Positions 37,673 through 48,646 are shown, counted from the first letter of the stretch. The stretch: DNA of 51,065 nt from Porogramme epimiltina (GCA_900155495.1 FTLJ01000860.1:1-51065); one strand, 5' to 3'. Numbers and translations are program-made. Notes: a model not told the origin generated them from the sequence alone.

Positions 37673-40137
37673 TTACAGCTCCGTGTGCTTGTGCTGGTGC
37701 TGGTTAGTACCGCACTCTTCGTCTTCCCAGAATGGGTTCGGGTCCTCGTCCTCGGCACTCGTCTCGTAAAGGCGCGTCACAATCGGGTTGACAACCGCGC
37801 GCATCTCCGCCAATCTGGCCTCGATATCGTCCACGCTGGTGCCCACCTGCCCATGCCCATGCTTGTCCACCCATTCCGACGCGCTCTTCAACTCGTCCAG
37901 AATAATTTCCTTGTCGACCGCGGAGAGCTTGCCTCCTAACCCGTCGGCGTCGGAGACCTGTGTCTTGAGCGTATAGACCGCGGAAGAGAGCTCTTCCAAC
38001 ACTTCCACACGTCGTTTCTGAGCTTGGTCCTCTGCTGCGAATTCTTCTGCTTCCTTAACCATGCGCTCGACCTCTGATGGTGAAAGGCGGTTTATGACGT
38101 CTGAGATTGTGATTTCCTCCGTCTTCCCGCTGTGTATGGTGTCAGTCAGCAACGTCTGCGGATTTGCACTGTTCCTCAACTAAGGTTAACACTCACGTCC
38201 CCTTATCCGCCGCAGAAATTCTCATGATCCCGTTCGCGTCGATCTCAAACGTGACCTCGATTTGCGGTACGCCCCGTGGCGCGGGAGGGATTCCGTGGAG
38301 CTCGAAGCGGCCCAGCTCGTCGTTGTCCTTCGTGAGCGGCCGCTCGCCCTGGAAGACCTTGATGAGCACCGTCGGCTGGTTGTCCGCCGCGGTCGAGAAT
38401 GTCTGGCTCTTGCGCGTCGGGATGAGCGTGTTACGCGGAATGAGGGGCGTCATCACCCCGCCCGTCGTCTCGATCCCGAGCGTTAGTGAGTTGACGTCGA
38501 GCAGCGTGACTTCGTCGTAGTCCACGTCCCCGGCGAGAATCGCGCCCTGCACGGCGGCGCCGTACGCGACCGCTTCGTCGGGGTTGACGCCGCGCGAGGG
38601 CTCTTTGCCGAAAAACTCTTTGAGAAGCTGTCGAACCTTCGGGATGCGCGTGGAGCCCCCGACGAGGACGATCTGTGTGGAATATTCAGCATAAGAAAGC
38701 GCGGGGGAAGGACAGAGCATGCGTACCTCGTCGACATCTTCCTTCTTCAGCTTCGCGTCCTTGAGCACGTCTTCGACAGGACGCATGGTCTTCCGGAACA
38801 AGTCCATGTTCAGCTCCTCAAACTTGGCCCTGGTGAGTGTTTCTGCGTAGTCGTTGCCGCCCTCGAATGCCTCGATCTCTACGCGCGCCGTCTGCGCACT
38901 CGAGAGGGTCCTCTTTGCTTGTTCCGTGGCGCGCCGCAGCTTGCCCATCGCACGCAGGTCGTGCGTGACGTCTGTGCCCGTCTTCGCCTTGTATAGGCGG
39001 GCGAGGTAGTCAACGACGCGGTTGTCGAAGTCTTCACCACCGAGATGCGTGTCGCCCGCGGTAGCGAGCACCTCGAATACCCCGTCTTCGATAGAGAGCA
39101 GAGAGACGTCGAATGTTCCTCCACCAAGGTCGTACACGACCACGCGCTTTTCTCCGTAAGACGATGCCCGCGTGCCATCCAGTCCGAACGCGAGCGCCGC
39201 TGCGGTAGGTTCGTTGATGATTCGAACGATCTCAAGGCCTGCGATCGTGCCCGCATCTTTAGTGGCTTGACGTTGGGCATCGTTGAAGTCTAGTTTAGAG
39301 GATGAGTAACGGTAACGGCCAACCGGAGGAAGTCCGCACATGCTGGGACCGTTACGACGGCTTTATGAACTGTGTGGCCCAAGTACGCCTCCGCAGTCTC
39401 CTTCATCTTCGACAGGACCATGGAAGAGATTTCTTCGGGCGTCTGTTGATTTTGTATCGGTATATGCCATACATGAAGGTCTCTTAGATACGCTTACGAA
39501 GGTCCGAGTGTCCCCACGGTGTTGCACCTTAATCACAGGTTTTCCATCCCTTGACGTCACCTTGAAGGGCCTTCATGCGTGCAAGTATCAACATCCGAAG
39601 TACTATGGGCGGCTCGACCAACTCACCAGTGCTTCATATCCTTTTGCACCTCAGGTTCGTCGAACGAGCGGCCTATGAGCCGCTTTGCGTCGAATACGGT
39701 GTTTGGGGGATTTGAATGGAAGGCATTCTTTGCGCTATCACCGACACTGATTGCGATTGAGGGGTTAGAGACGGCTACCAGCAGGAGACAATATTTGATA
39801 CTCACAGGCGTTCGTCTTCTGTGAAGCTCACCCACGATGGTGTTATCCGATGACCTTGGTCGTTGGCAATAATCTCCACTTGTCCGCCACGTTTGACTGC
39901 TACACATGAGTATGTTGTACCCAAGTCTTGTCATGTGAAGCGATTAGTGCAATGTCGACTTTAAAGGAAGAAACAACACATACCTATGCCTATAATAGGA
40001 CCTCTATTTTCGCTTTCGACTTCACTGCGAGCGTAAATGGCAATGGGACATAGGAGAAGGACCGCAAGAAAAGCGAGGAACAAGAATGGGAATGAGGATG
40101 ACCGACGTCGAGAGGGTCTACGTGTTAGGAGAGACAT
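37673..40137 (-). CDS. KAR2: ER Hsp70 chaperone Kar2/BiP
   Basis: Eight exons (39984-40137, 39806-39926, 39627-39746, 39498-39570, 39340-39442, 38727-39289, 38197-38672, 37673-38129) encode 688 aa. The signal sequence has a basic N-terminus ([14 protein letters not shown]) and a long hydrophobic core ([21 protein letters not shown]). Hsp70 signatures are [27 protein letters not shown] and [17 protein letters not shown]. The interdomain region continues into the substrate-binding domain ([20 protein letters not shown]). The C-terminus is KHTEL, an ER-retention signal variant of HDEL. BiP folds imported ER proteins and controls the unfolded protein response. Two TGACGTG-type elements lie upstream. 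ATG 40137 is the only one preceding the signal sequence in frame. Confidence 0.97.
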
Positions 40138-40227
40138 TGGGTATGAGGGAGTGGATGTGAGTTGGGTGGCATGTTCAGAGCACGTCACATTGTTATACCG
40201 TTTGATCTGAGAACGGGACACTGCGGG

Positions 40228-40235
40228 ACACGTCA
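40228..40235 (-). promoter_or_regulatory. UPRE-like element, proximal (TGACGT core)
   Basis: The minus strand reads TGACGTGT about 91 bp before the KAR2 start codon. TGACGTG is the core bound by Hac1/XBP1/ATF6-type bZIP factors during the unfolded protein response. Confidence 0.5.
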
Positions 40236-40509
40236 GTTAGTCACGAGCGAAGTGTTAGCGCGCATAACGAGGCCCCAACGTTGCAAGGAAGTCGGACACG
40301 TCGTCCCAGAAATGTGACTCTAGTCGTCTATACCGGCGGTAACCAGTGGATTGCATTGCAAGGCTAGGCATCTCCCATTAACATGTATTGAGTTTCAGTC
40401 AAAGCCCTCTGTCGAAGTTCCGTGATGACGTTTACTTGTTCTGAATGATCCCATATCTAGATGCCCACGATGGCGTTCCACGTATATGCCGGAGAGTGAT
40501 AGAAGGTAG

Positions 40510-40517
40510 CCACGTCA
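40510..40517 (-). promoter_or_regulatory. UPRE-like element, distal (TGACGTGG)
   Basis: The minus strand reads TGACGTGG about 373 bp before the KAR2 start codon. This is an exact match to the animal UPRE core and the same orientation as the proximal element. Confidence 0.5.
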
Positions 40518-41248
40518 CGGAGTCTAGGCTTGGGAGTTTCTAGTGGCACCGCCACGGCCCCGCCATTCTAGTCAAGGGCAAAGGAGCACAGTGGAGTCAC
40601 AAACTGAAGATGAGCGCGTGGTCAGCATCCCCAAGTCGACTTCAATGATTTTTAGAGGGAATTTCAGCGAACCTGTGTTGCCATCCTTGCATAAACCGCC
40701 ATTCCTCGGAAATTGAGGCATGATACATGCATGAGAACTTGTCGAAACCGCAAGTAATCACCAGGGACATGAGCGACATAGCTTGGTCAGATCAGTTGAT
40801 AAGCCATACATGCATATCGCGGTTCAGGCTGTCCCTGGACAGGTTCTTGCTGTGGTCAACCCATCCGCTAACGCCGACTAATTGAGAAGTTGATGCTGTA
40901 TCATATAAACACCACAAAAGCTTTAGACGCCCGGCGCCCCAGGATTTGGCAGCGCTTCTTCAAACGGTATATCTTTCTCACGAATATCCAGAAGTAATAT
41001 TGATATTGACAACTACGGACATACACATCTTACAACCGGGTTTCTTCTTTCCTTCAAGCACCAAGTCCAACTCATGCGGGTAAAAGAGGGGAACGGGGCA
41101 TCCCTAGGGTAGACCAATAGATCTCCGGACACGACGGTACGGGTCTCTGTGAATGAACGAAACCGGATGAGGTTCGTTCAAGCGGCGGTAAAGCTAGAAA
41201 GATGCTACGTCAGAACGAAACACCACATTTCTAGCCAGGTAGAGCTTA

Positions 41249-42626
41249 CTAAACGGTGTCGTCGAGAGACCCATGCTGGGCCACAGAGACGAGCGCAGGC
41301 TGGTGGTTCGCTGCAGAGTTGATCGTCGAGAGGCGGTAGAAGCCTGCGGGGAGACCGCCCGGCACCACAACGGATAAGATGCCGTTTACAGCCTTTTCGT
41401 TCAGTCCCTTGAAGAACACAAAGTCGTTCTTGGGGTCCGTTGGCGTGGTTGAGTTGAGTGCGGGGATTGGGTCGATCACAACGTGCGAGTGGCCGGTGAT
41501 GTCCCCGTTTTCGTCGACCGTCTGCGGGGCGGAAAAGTAGTTGGTGTTGGGGTTGACGAAGAAGCCCGTGTTGAGGTGCTTTATCGCGAGCTTGATCGTG
41601 AAGTTCGTGTTCGCCTTCACCGTTCCGCCGTTTGGAGGGAACACGAACTTGCATGACGGCATGTTGCGCGACGACGCGATGACCCCCATCGGTGCCGGGT
41701 TGCACGATCCATCTGGGTTCTGAAGCCCGTTCGTGATGTTGTGTCCCTCACAAAAGTTGATGTAGTTGTTCGAAGAAGTCGCCGACGGAACCTGTCCTCG
41801 AATCGGTCTACACCCCACAGGTCAGTGACTGCATCAATCACAGCAACAACTTGAAAATCTCACCTCTTCTGCCCATCGTTCTCAAAACCCTTAGCAATGA
41901 CCGACTTGAGCAGCGTCAGCGAGGACTGAGGGTCTTCGCCGTTTTGGCTAGCGGCACCATGAGCGCCAGCATTATTGCCAGAGACAGTGCTACCAGATGC
42001 CTTTTAAGGGCTCGTGAGTGAAGTCATATGGAATATAGATGAGCACAACATACGGCAGATGCACCGGCAGTGCTCCTGACCGCCGCTCTCGCAGTAGCCG
42101 CATCGCCAGTAGCCACAGCAGGGGAGGCTGCTCCCAACGCGGGAGCAACCTTAACACCAGAAGCGCCAGTCGCGCCAGTCGCGCCATTCGCAGCGATACG
42201 TGCGTCACGATCGGCCGCTGTCGTGCATGTTATGCTTGTGCCAGGTGAGTTCACCAACGGCAGTGCAGCGCATCTGGAGAGAAGGAAGTGTCAGTTAACG
42301 AGAATTGCAAGAAAGGTTGGCGTGCTTACACGAGCCCGCCGCCACAAGGCTGAAGGACAAAATTTCCGTTGACGCATTGAGCGAACTGGTTTTGAACGCA
42401 TGCGGTCTCGCTGGCGTTACATGGCGAGTTTGGATCGAGTGTAGCGAACTGTTGGCTGCAATGTCTGTCAATATCCAGGTTCGTAGCAGTGCAGATAAAG
42501 TGCTCACTTCAGTGCAATGGCATCCTGGCCATTCTGGAGAGTGAAGTCGGCGCGACGGAGGCGCTGCGGCCGAGCACAAACGAAAACGGCAAGGGACAGA
42601 GTCACAGCATAGGCCGACAGTCTCAT
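41249..42626 (-). CDS. secreted Cys-rich protein with CBM19-like N-terminal module
   Basis: Five exons (42508-42626, 42330-42455, 42054-42273, 41864-42000, 41249-41807) encode 386 aa. A signal peptide (MRLSAYAVTLSLAVFVCA) is followed by DFTLQNGQDAIALN. A six-Cys block (CNASETACVQNQFAQC, VLQPCGGGLVC, SITC) resembles chitin-binding CBM19-like modules. An Ala/Gly-rich linker then leads to a C-terminal domain of about 190 residues (NYINFCEGHNITNG, NFTIKLAIKHLNTGFF, GHSHVVIDPIPAL, PGGLPAGFYRLSTIN). Similar agaricomycete proteins carry a misleading database name, ribosomal protein s17; nothing ribosomal is visible. It is probably exported and wall-associated. The enzymatic role is unknown. Confidence 0.83.
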
Positions 42627-42793
42627 GGCTAAAATAGTAACGATGGAGCGGAAGGTAAGAAGGGATCTCCGGGATATGGACGCTAGGTCACGCAAGAGAA
42701 CTAGAGAAGCGATTCCAGATCGCGAAAATGGCAGAGTTCGAAGAACGAAGGGACAGGGGAGTGGATGAGGATAGAATACCTTGCAACCCCAGG

Positions 42794-42801
42794 CTTTTAT
42801 A
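42794..42801 (-). promoter_or_regulatory. TATA box of the secreted Cys-rich protein gene
   Basis: The minus strand reads TATAAAAG about 170 bp before the ATG at 42626. Confidence 0.55.
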
Positions 42802-43907
42802 TGTCCTGTACTGTCCTCGTTCTGTCCATGAACTCCTCCATGAGAGGCAACCCATGATCAGTTGGAAGATCCTACCGCGTCTCCGAACGCATTGCCTGAC
42901 TGGCCGGTGCGGTTTAGCCATTCGGGTGTGTAGCCGCCGTGGTACTGTTGAAGCGCTGTGAGCGTCAAGAAGCACCGCTGAAACTTGAAAATTACAGAAT
43001 CCGCGGCGCCGTTAAAATGGGCATAGAAGCTTCCAACCGCAGGCCGTCCTGAGACCTTGAGCAAAACTTCACGGAAGCCACTCAACTTCCACTGACAGGA
43101 CGGCGTAGAAAGTCCACGCTCAGGCCGTCTTGAGACCTTGAACGGTGGGCGTTTGGGTCCATGATTCAACAGAGAATGGACTGCCTGACGACCGTGGTTC
43201 GCCACGGGGAACGACATGCATCCCTGGTTGTATCTGAGAGAAAACTGACTACCGAGCGTGAGCTGACAGGAGATAATAGTAATGCATGCCCCCTGTCTAG
43301 ACTGAAGACCCGGATTAGCTCTTGTGTGTCTAGCAGCTAAGCGGGCGGCTACCTAGCCATCTTCACTGTTACGAGCTCACAACAGCGAAGGCTATTGTAG
43401 CCAACCAGAGACTCGATGCAACAAATGGCAGGATCAGGTGAGACGCCGCCACCGGCTTGTACCTAAAGTGTAGGTCATAAGATGAGCGTTCGAAACAAGG
43501 TGCGTTGCCAGCGCGTCTGAGTCTATAGATGAGCGCTATACTATCACTACTCTAGCTACCGTCGAGATTACTATGTCGGGTCTTCGGACGCCTCGGTTAG
43601 TGACTGAATGCCCGTCAACGTTCTCTCACACTGGCTCCCATCTTTTCGTGCATCGCAAGACAACCCTTGTTCCTCGAAAACTAGGTTTCGACGGACAAGC
43701 TGAGTGACATTACAAGCGCATGTGCGTCTGACTCGGTGTGCCATCAACGATGACGCCAGACGCGGCGGCGAGGCCCTGAGCAGTGGCGTCTGGACAGTAT
43801 CTCTCTAACTTGTCCTAGCACCTTAACGCATTCAGCGCTCTTTCCTCTCTTTCAAATATCACGAAAGGAGCAAACGCTCGGCCGTCTCTCGCATCGAATC
43901 TGCAAAC
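42802..43907. other. divergent intergenic upstream of THI6
   Basis: Other than the direct repeat I see no gene. I looked for the conserved CTGAGA and ACCTGAA cores of a fungal TPP riboswitch ahead of THI6 and found no convincing pair. Confidence 0.45.
43021..43141. repeat. imperfect direct repeat, about 40 bp, 81-bp period
   Basis: CAGGCCGTCCTGAGACCTTGA (43040-43060) recurs as CAGGCCGTCTTGAGACCTTGA (43121-43141), differing at one base. The similarity extends about 20 bp upstream (GCATAGAA/GCGTAGAA). The period is 27 codons, and a minus frame at 42858-43217 reads through both copies. Confidence 0.7.
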
Positions 43908-46172
43908 ATGAGTTCCGACAAGCCTGCAGTGGACTACTCTGTCTATCTCGTGACTGGCAGAGAATTGCTGCCGGAGGGAAAAGTGAGTGTTGAACTTCCC
44001 CAACAGATGAATCCGCATTCTGATCGCGTGCTAGGACTATCTGGAGTCGCTTGAAGAAGTACGGGCATACGTCTCCGACTCACCGAGGTCATGGGCTCAT
44101 GGTTTCTTGTGTAGTCAATCAAAGGAGGCGTCTCGCTCGTCCAGGTCCGAGAGAAGAAGGCGGACACCGGAGAGGTGTGTGCGCTTTCTATTTTTGCTCC
44201 CACCATCCCCGACACCATTCCCCGCTCGAAGTTCATCCGCATTGCCCAAGCAACCAAAGACATCTGTCAAAAGTACAACATCCCCGTCCTGATCAACGAT
44301 CGCATAGATGTAGCGCTTGCAGTCGGCGCGGACGGGGTGCACATCGGTCAGACGGACATGCCTATAGATGTGGCAAGGAGGCTCCTTCCGCCAAACGCCA
44401 TAATTGGAATGACATGCAACACAGTCGACCATGTTAAGCAGGCGATTAAAGATCGCGTAGACTACGTCGGTTTGGGGCCCGTGTGGCCCACACAGACGAA
44501 GAAAGTTAGCAGCCCGGTCGTAGGAGTACGTGGGATTGGGGAACTTCTTGAAGTGTTGGAGAGCTCGCCGGAAGGGCAAGGAGTCAGAGCCGTATCAATT
44601 GGTATGTACCCTCGAATAATGTTTGATGTCGCCTAGTCTGATCATTCGGTAGCTGGGATCAAGTCTACAAACGCCCTCCACTGTCTCCACGGGTCGGTAT
44701 CGGCATCGGGACGCACATTGGACGGACTCGCAGTTGTCAGTGATATCGTCGCGTCCGATGATCCATACACGGCCGCAAAGAGGATCGCGACGGTCGTGCG
44801 GGCGTTCAAGGCGAACCCAATTTCTACGTTCTCTGGCCCGAGCACGTTGTCGGCGGCTGCTATCAAGGAGACTGTGGGGGAGCTGCTCAATGCTGTGAAG
44901 AAGCACTCACCGCTCGTCCACCAGGTAGGATCAGTTTGTCCTTTAGCCGACTAGAGGCAGTTCTTCCTCGGCCCGGATCTCACGCTCTTAACACCTAGAT
45001 CACCAACAATGTCGTAACGACCCAGTCGGCCAACGCGACGATTGCCCTGGGCGCGTCGCCCATCATGGCCACTGCTCCCGAAGAAATGGCAGACCTGAGT
45101 GCAGCCGCCGGTGGACTCCTAGTCAATTTCGGCACCATCCAGAACCTCGACGGCATGCTTGCCGCTGGTGTGTGACCTCCTATCCAATGCCATTCATGTG
45201 CGATCGCCCTTTGCTACCGTCTGAACCATGCGATAGGGTTCAATTACAACCTCCGTCGCAAGCCCGTCGTCTTCGATCCCGTCGGTGTAGGCGCTACAGC
45301 GTACCGGCGAACGTCCGCCGCTGCTCTCCTCAATGCGTGGCAGGCAACTGTCATCAAGGGCAACGCTGGAGAGCTCGCTGCGCTGGCGAACTGGTCTGAG
45401 GTCGGTATCCTTTCTCCCGATGCAGAGCCCTACGCCGCTTCATCTGCGTGTGCTCGCGCTTAAGCTCATCATCCGACCTGTCGGAATGTTCTCCAACTTA
45501 GGTACAAGCAAAGGGCGTCGACAGCGTCGGTGCCGGTTTCGCAGACCCCGCGGGCTTTGTGCGCCATCTTGCAAAGAAAGAACGCAAGTATCCGATAGCT
45601 TTCTGTGCGTTCTATCGCCAGCTCACTGGCCACCCTGTATGCACAGGTTCGATCGTCGTTCTCACCGGCATTACCGACTACGTCTCAGACGGCGAGCGCG
45701 TCGCCCGGCTTTCGAATGGGCATCCTCTCCTCGGCGAGATCACTGGCTCCGGTTGCATGGTAGGTACCGCTGTCGCGACGTTCTGTGCGGGTGCGAGCAT
45801 GGAGGCGAGGACCTCTCGCGCTGCCAACGCCCCAGAAGATGCGAAGCTTGCGCATGGTGACATGTTCATCGCCGCTGTGGGAGGGTGCGTACCGGGTCCC
45901 TGTTTTGTCATCTGTGTTCTCTCCCCAAACATACAGTCCCTTTGCTTCTTACGCCCCTTTTCGCTCGGCCTCGGTGCCATCGATTCTTATCCTGCCGGGC
46001 GTGCCGCTCACGATGTCTTCGTAGGGTGCTCGCTATCACTGTGGCATCCGAGCTGGCCGCGGCGCGGCCCGACGTCCACGGAAGCGGGACGTTCCTGTCA
46101 GCGTTGATAGATGAACTGGGCGCGCTCACTCCGGAGAAGATTGCGACACATGCGAAGGTAGACTTGGCGTAA
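43908..46172 (+). CDS. THI6: bifunctional thiamine-phosphate synthase / hydroxyethylthiazole kinase
   Basis: Ten exons (43908-43982, 44035-44058, 44115-44174, 44232-44601, 44653-44924, 44999-45167, 45237-45400, 45502-45583, 45647-45884, 46025-46172) encode 533 aa. The N-terminal half is the ThiE TIM barrel: YSVYLVTGREL, GGVSLVQVREKKADTGE, VLINDRIDVALAVGADGVHIGQTDMP, IIGMTCNT and YVGLGPVWPTQTK. The C-terminal half is ThiM: SPLVHQITNNVVTTQSAN, GASPIMATAPEEM, VFDPVGVGAT, VIKGNAGE and the active-site loop ITGSGCMVGT. It phosphorylates hydroxyethylthiazole, then joins it to HMP-PP to make thiamine monophosphate. Exon 2 is only 24 nt. Intron 45584-45646 uses a GC donor (C/GCAAGT) and, with intron 44175-44231, is stopless and divisible by three. 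Confidence 0.96.
45584..45646 (+). other. GC-AG intron in THI6
   Basis: The donor GCAAGT and acceptor GCACAG join AKKER to SIVVLTG in frame. The GT two codons later would break the frame. The 63-nt intron has no in-frame stop. Confidence 0.75.
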
Positions 46173-46361
46173 TGTTAATGAATATAGGCAGAGGTGTGTA
46201 CGTGTGATTTGTAAAACTCATCCTTGTGTAGTACTAGACTTCTGTTACAATGTCGAGACAATACAGTGCTTAACCTCCACCGTTCCCATTCTATTCCTAG
46301 GTCTTCCTCGTCCGGCCGGTAAAATTAACCTGATCTTTCGTGCATCGTCTTCGTGTAACTG

Positions 46362-47809
46362 TTATGCACCAACGAAGACTGTTGCGTTAGGCGTCTCGAG
46401 GATGTGGGGGAACGGCGTTTCAGGGGTCGGCTGCAACCAGTTCTTCGCGTCGTACTCCGCATGGGGCGGCGACTCCACCATGTGGAACGTATAAGCATAG
46501 CGTGTATTCGCGCTCGTGTTCCGCTCCGACTTGTGCAGCACGCTGCCATGAATAAGAACCAGGTCCCCTGCGGCGACGATGGTGTCAGTTTACTTATTTG
46601 AATTTATCTAGATAAAGACTCACCAGGCTCGCAAGTCTCGAGGACGTACTTGCCCTCCGGATTCTTAGGGGCCTCTTCAGGCGTCAAGAGCTGCTCGAAT
46701 CCTGTACCTCCTTGAGGCAGCCGGACGAAGCGCTTCGTGATCGGTGCAGTGAAATGTGATCCGGGGAGGAATGAGAGTGCGCCGTTCTCTGGAGTACATT
46801 TTTCGAGGGGCATCCAGAAGCCCAGTGCCGAGGGGGGGTTCGTGTACTATAAAAGAAAATATAGAACGTTGATGATCTGGTCTGAGAGTAAAGCGTATCA
46901 GGATAACAACTAACCAGGAATGTCCTGCGTGGGTTCCAGGTCTAGATGTCATAGCAGTCAAACTACATGCAAGATAGCTTACGAATCATTGTGTTCAGGG
47001 ACTATATTCATGCATCAGATCTATAAACTTCGACGTAACAAGGTCTCGACTTACCTTCGCCTCCAATCTGTGGTTGCTTGCAAATTACCATCGACTGTAA
47101 CGCTGGTGGAAGGACATAAGGCCTCGATGCGTTATGCTGCTTTGAGGGAGGTGACCACCCACCTACGGGATCATGATGGAACTTCAGGTCCCTCACAACG
47201 GCCTTCATCTTCTCATTTTCCAAAGTGACCTTGCGGAAGATGGTGTCTTGCTCGTGCAATCCTGTTGACGATATGTAGCTGATAAGCTACGTGGGCCGAA
47301 GCTCCGGAGCCGACGAAAGACTGACCATGGCCTATCTTGTTCACAGCTTTACTCTTATCCCTGTTGAGCTTTCCCTCCTTGTCCACTGCGTCCTCTTCGA
47401 GGAAGAAGCGGATCTTGTCCCCAGACGTCAAGAAGTAGTCATCTCCGACGTGGTTATCGTCCCCGGTAGTGAACTTGGTCTATCGGAAGTTTTAGCATTT
47501 TATTTGACCAAGAAAGGACTGCTGAGCGCACTAGAGGATGGTCGTCGACGCTGAAATTCTCGAGCAGTTGACGGGTCCGGGTGAGGAGGGCCTCCACCTC
47601 GTCCGGTTCCAGAAAGGCAGGGAGTTTGAGGTAACTAGGGATATAAACACATTTCAGCTCAAGCGTGTATAGACGTCGATCTCTCTTTGCTTTACCCGTC
47701 CGATCGAAACTATGAACATAGTCAGGGGACAATGATACAGTATATCATCGAAGACTTGACTGACCCTATCAAGCTGCTCCTGAGAAAGGTATTCTAGTGT
47801 TCCCGTCAT
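46362..47809 (-). CDS. phytanoyl-CoA dioxygenase (PhyH)-family Fe(II)/2-oxoglutarate oxygenase
   Basis: Nine exons (47739-47809, 47532-47634, 47326-47479, 47167-47261, 47055-47094, 46983-47001, 46915-46924, 46624-46846, 46362-46567) encode 306 aa. Motifs are YLKLPAFLEPDEVEALL, FLEEDAVDKEGKL, NKIGHGLHEQDTIF, VVRDLKFHHDP, SMVICKQPQIGGE, the metal motif VPEHNDS (HxD), YTNPPSALGFWMPLEK, NGALSFLPGSH and the distal His in LVLIHGSVLHKS with RYAYTFH. PhyH enzymes hydroxylate lipids or small molecules; the substrate is unknown. The HxD motif lies on two consecutive microexons of 19 and 10 nt. Without them the gene appears to lack its iron site. The exon 1 end is the least certain junction (donor GTATCA chosen by phase). 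It converges on THI6 with about 190 bp between. Confidence 0.9.
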
Positions 47810-48106
47810 AGATAATCGATTGCAGAGGTGGGGTTCTCGAAATGTTCTGTGCATTGGCAACAGACCAGGTGCTTGCCCTGTGAATTGAGGTCCTACCAGT
47901 CGTGGTTCAAGATAGGGACTTCGCAATCCGGCGCTCCGAAGTGAGATAAGAGTGGCAGTGTCTAGACTCGGCCGCTGTCCGCCGACTCAATATGGCATCT
48001 GCTGTGGTAAGGTTCCGAATCCTCCGTGACCGAAACACAGGGGAAAAACACGGCATGCGATTACATTCTCATACATATTTCTGAAACAACGTCGTACACC
48101 AGCCCT

Positions 48107-48581
48107 TTATGCCCCGATAAACGTCGCGAACGTCCCCGCAGTGAACTTCGCATCCATCAACGAGATGAACTTCTCCTCGTCGGGCCTCACGAGGCGAAGG
48201 TATTCCTCGTCCGTGAAGATCTCGAATATCTTCTCCATGCTCTCCGCTTCGAATATCGCCATACCGCTGTACGGCGGCGGGACATATCCCGGGATCTGCG
48301 CCACGATGGGGTCGGTGAGCTTCGAGTTGATGTGGAACTGCCACCGCCGGAGAGTCAGCATACTCTTCTCGAAGGCAGGAGAAAGGGGGGTAGGGGGGGG
48401 GAGTACTCACCTGCTCGTACTTGAGAACGTTGCGCTTGACAACGGCGAGGGAAGAGAACAGCTTCCCGTGGCGGTTGAGCCAGTAGTCCTGGAACTCCTC
48501 CACAGACATCCCCTCTATCGGCGAGATGTAAGTGCAAAGACGGACGCGATCAGTGCGTTTGGTTACGGTGGTAGAGCTCAT
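48107..48581 (-). CDS. EthD-domain protein
   Basis: Two exons (48411-48581 and 48107-48337) encode 133 aa. The EthD pattern is clear: VRLCTYISPIEGMSVEEFQDYWLNRHGKLF, then YSGMAIFEAESMEKIFEIFTDEEYLRLVRPDEEKFI. Proteins of this dimeric ferredoxin-like fold include EthD of ETBE degradation and fungal polyketide-pathway enzymes that act as dehydratases or decarboxylases. No biosynthetic cluster surrounds it, so a standalone role is likely. The 73-nt intron carries long C runs on the sense strand (the plus strand shows G6, G7 and G9 blocks). The start ATG 48581 sits 65 bp after a TATA element. Confidence 0.92.
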
Positions 48582-48646
48582 GGTGACGCGAATTGAGAGT
48601 GTGCGGTGAGGGATGGGGTGAGGGCTTGATTGTCGCAAACGACAGA

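Larger units (their letters stand above)
40138..41248. other. KAR2 promoter region and 3' flank of the secreted-protein gene
   Basis: Apart from the two UPRE-like sites I see no gene. Frames are short on both strands. Confidence 0.5.

Noticed and set aside
42627..43907. TPP riboswitch before THI6
   Set aside because: Isolated GAGAC and CTTGA words occur, but not the paired conserved cores in a spliceable leader.
46846..47055. PhyH gene appearing to lack its HxD motif through a small deletion
   Set aside because: The sequence around 46915-46935 alone looks like a deleted motif. Recognising the 19- and 10-nt microexons restores VPEHNDSTFL in phase.
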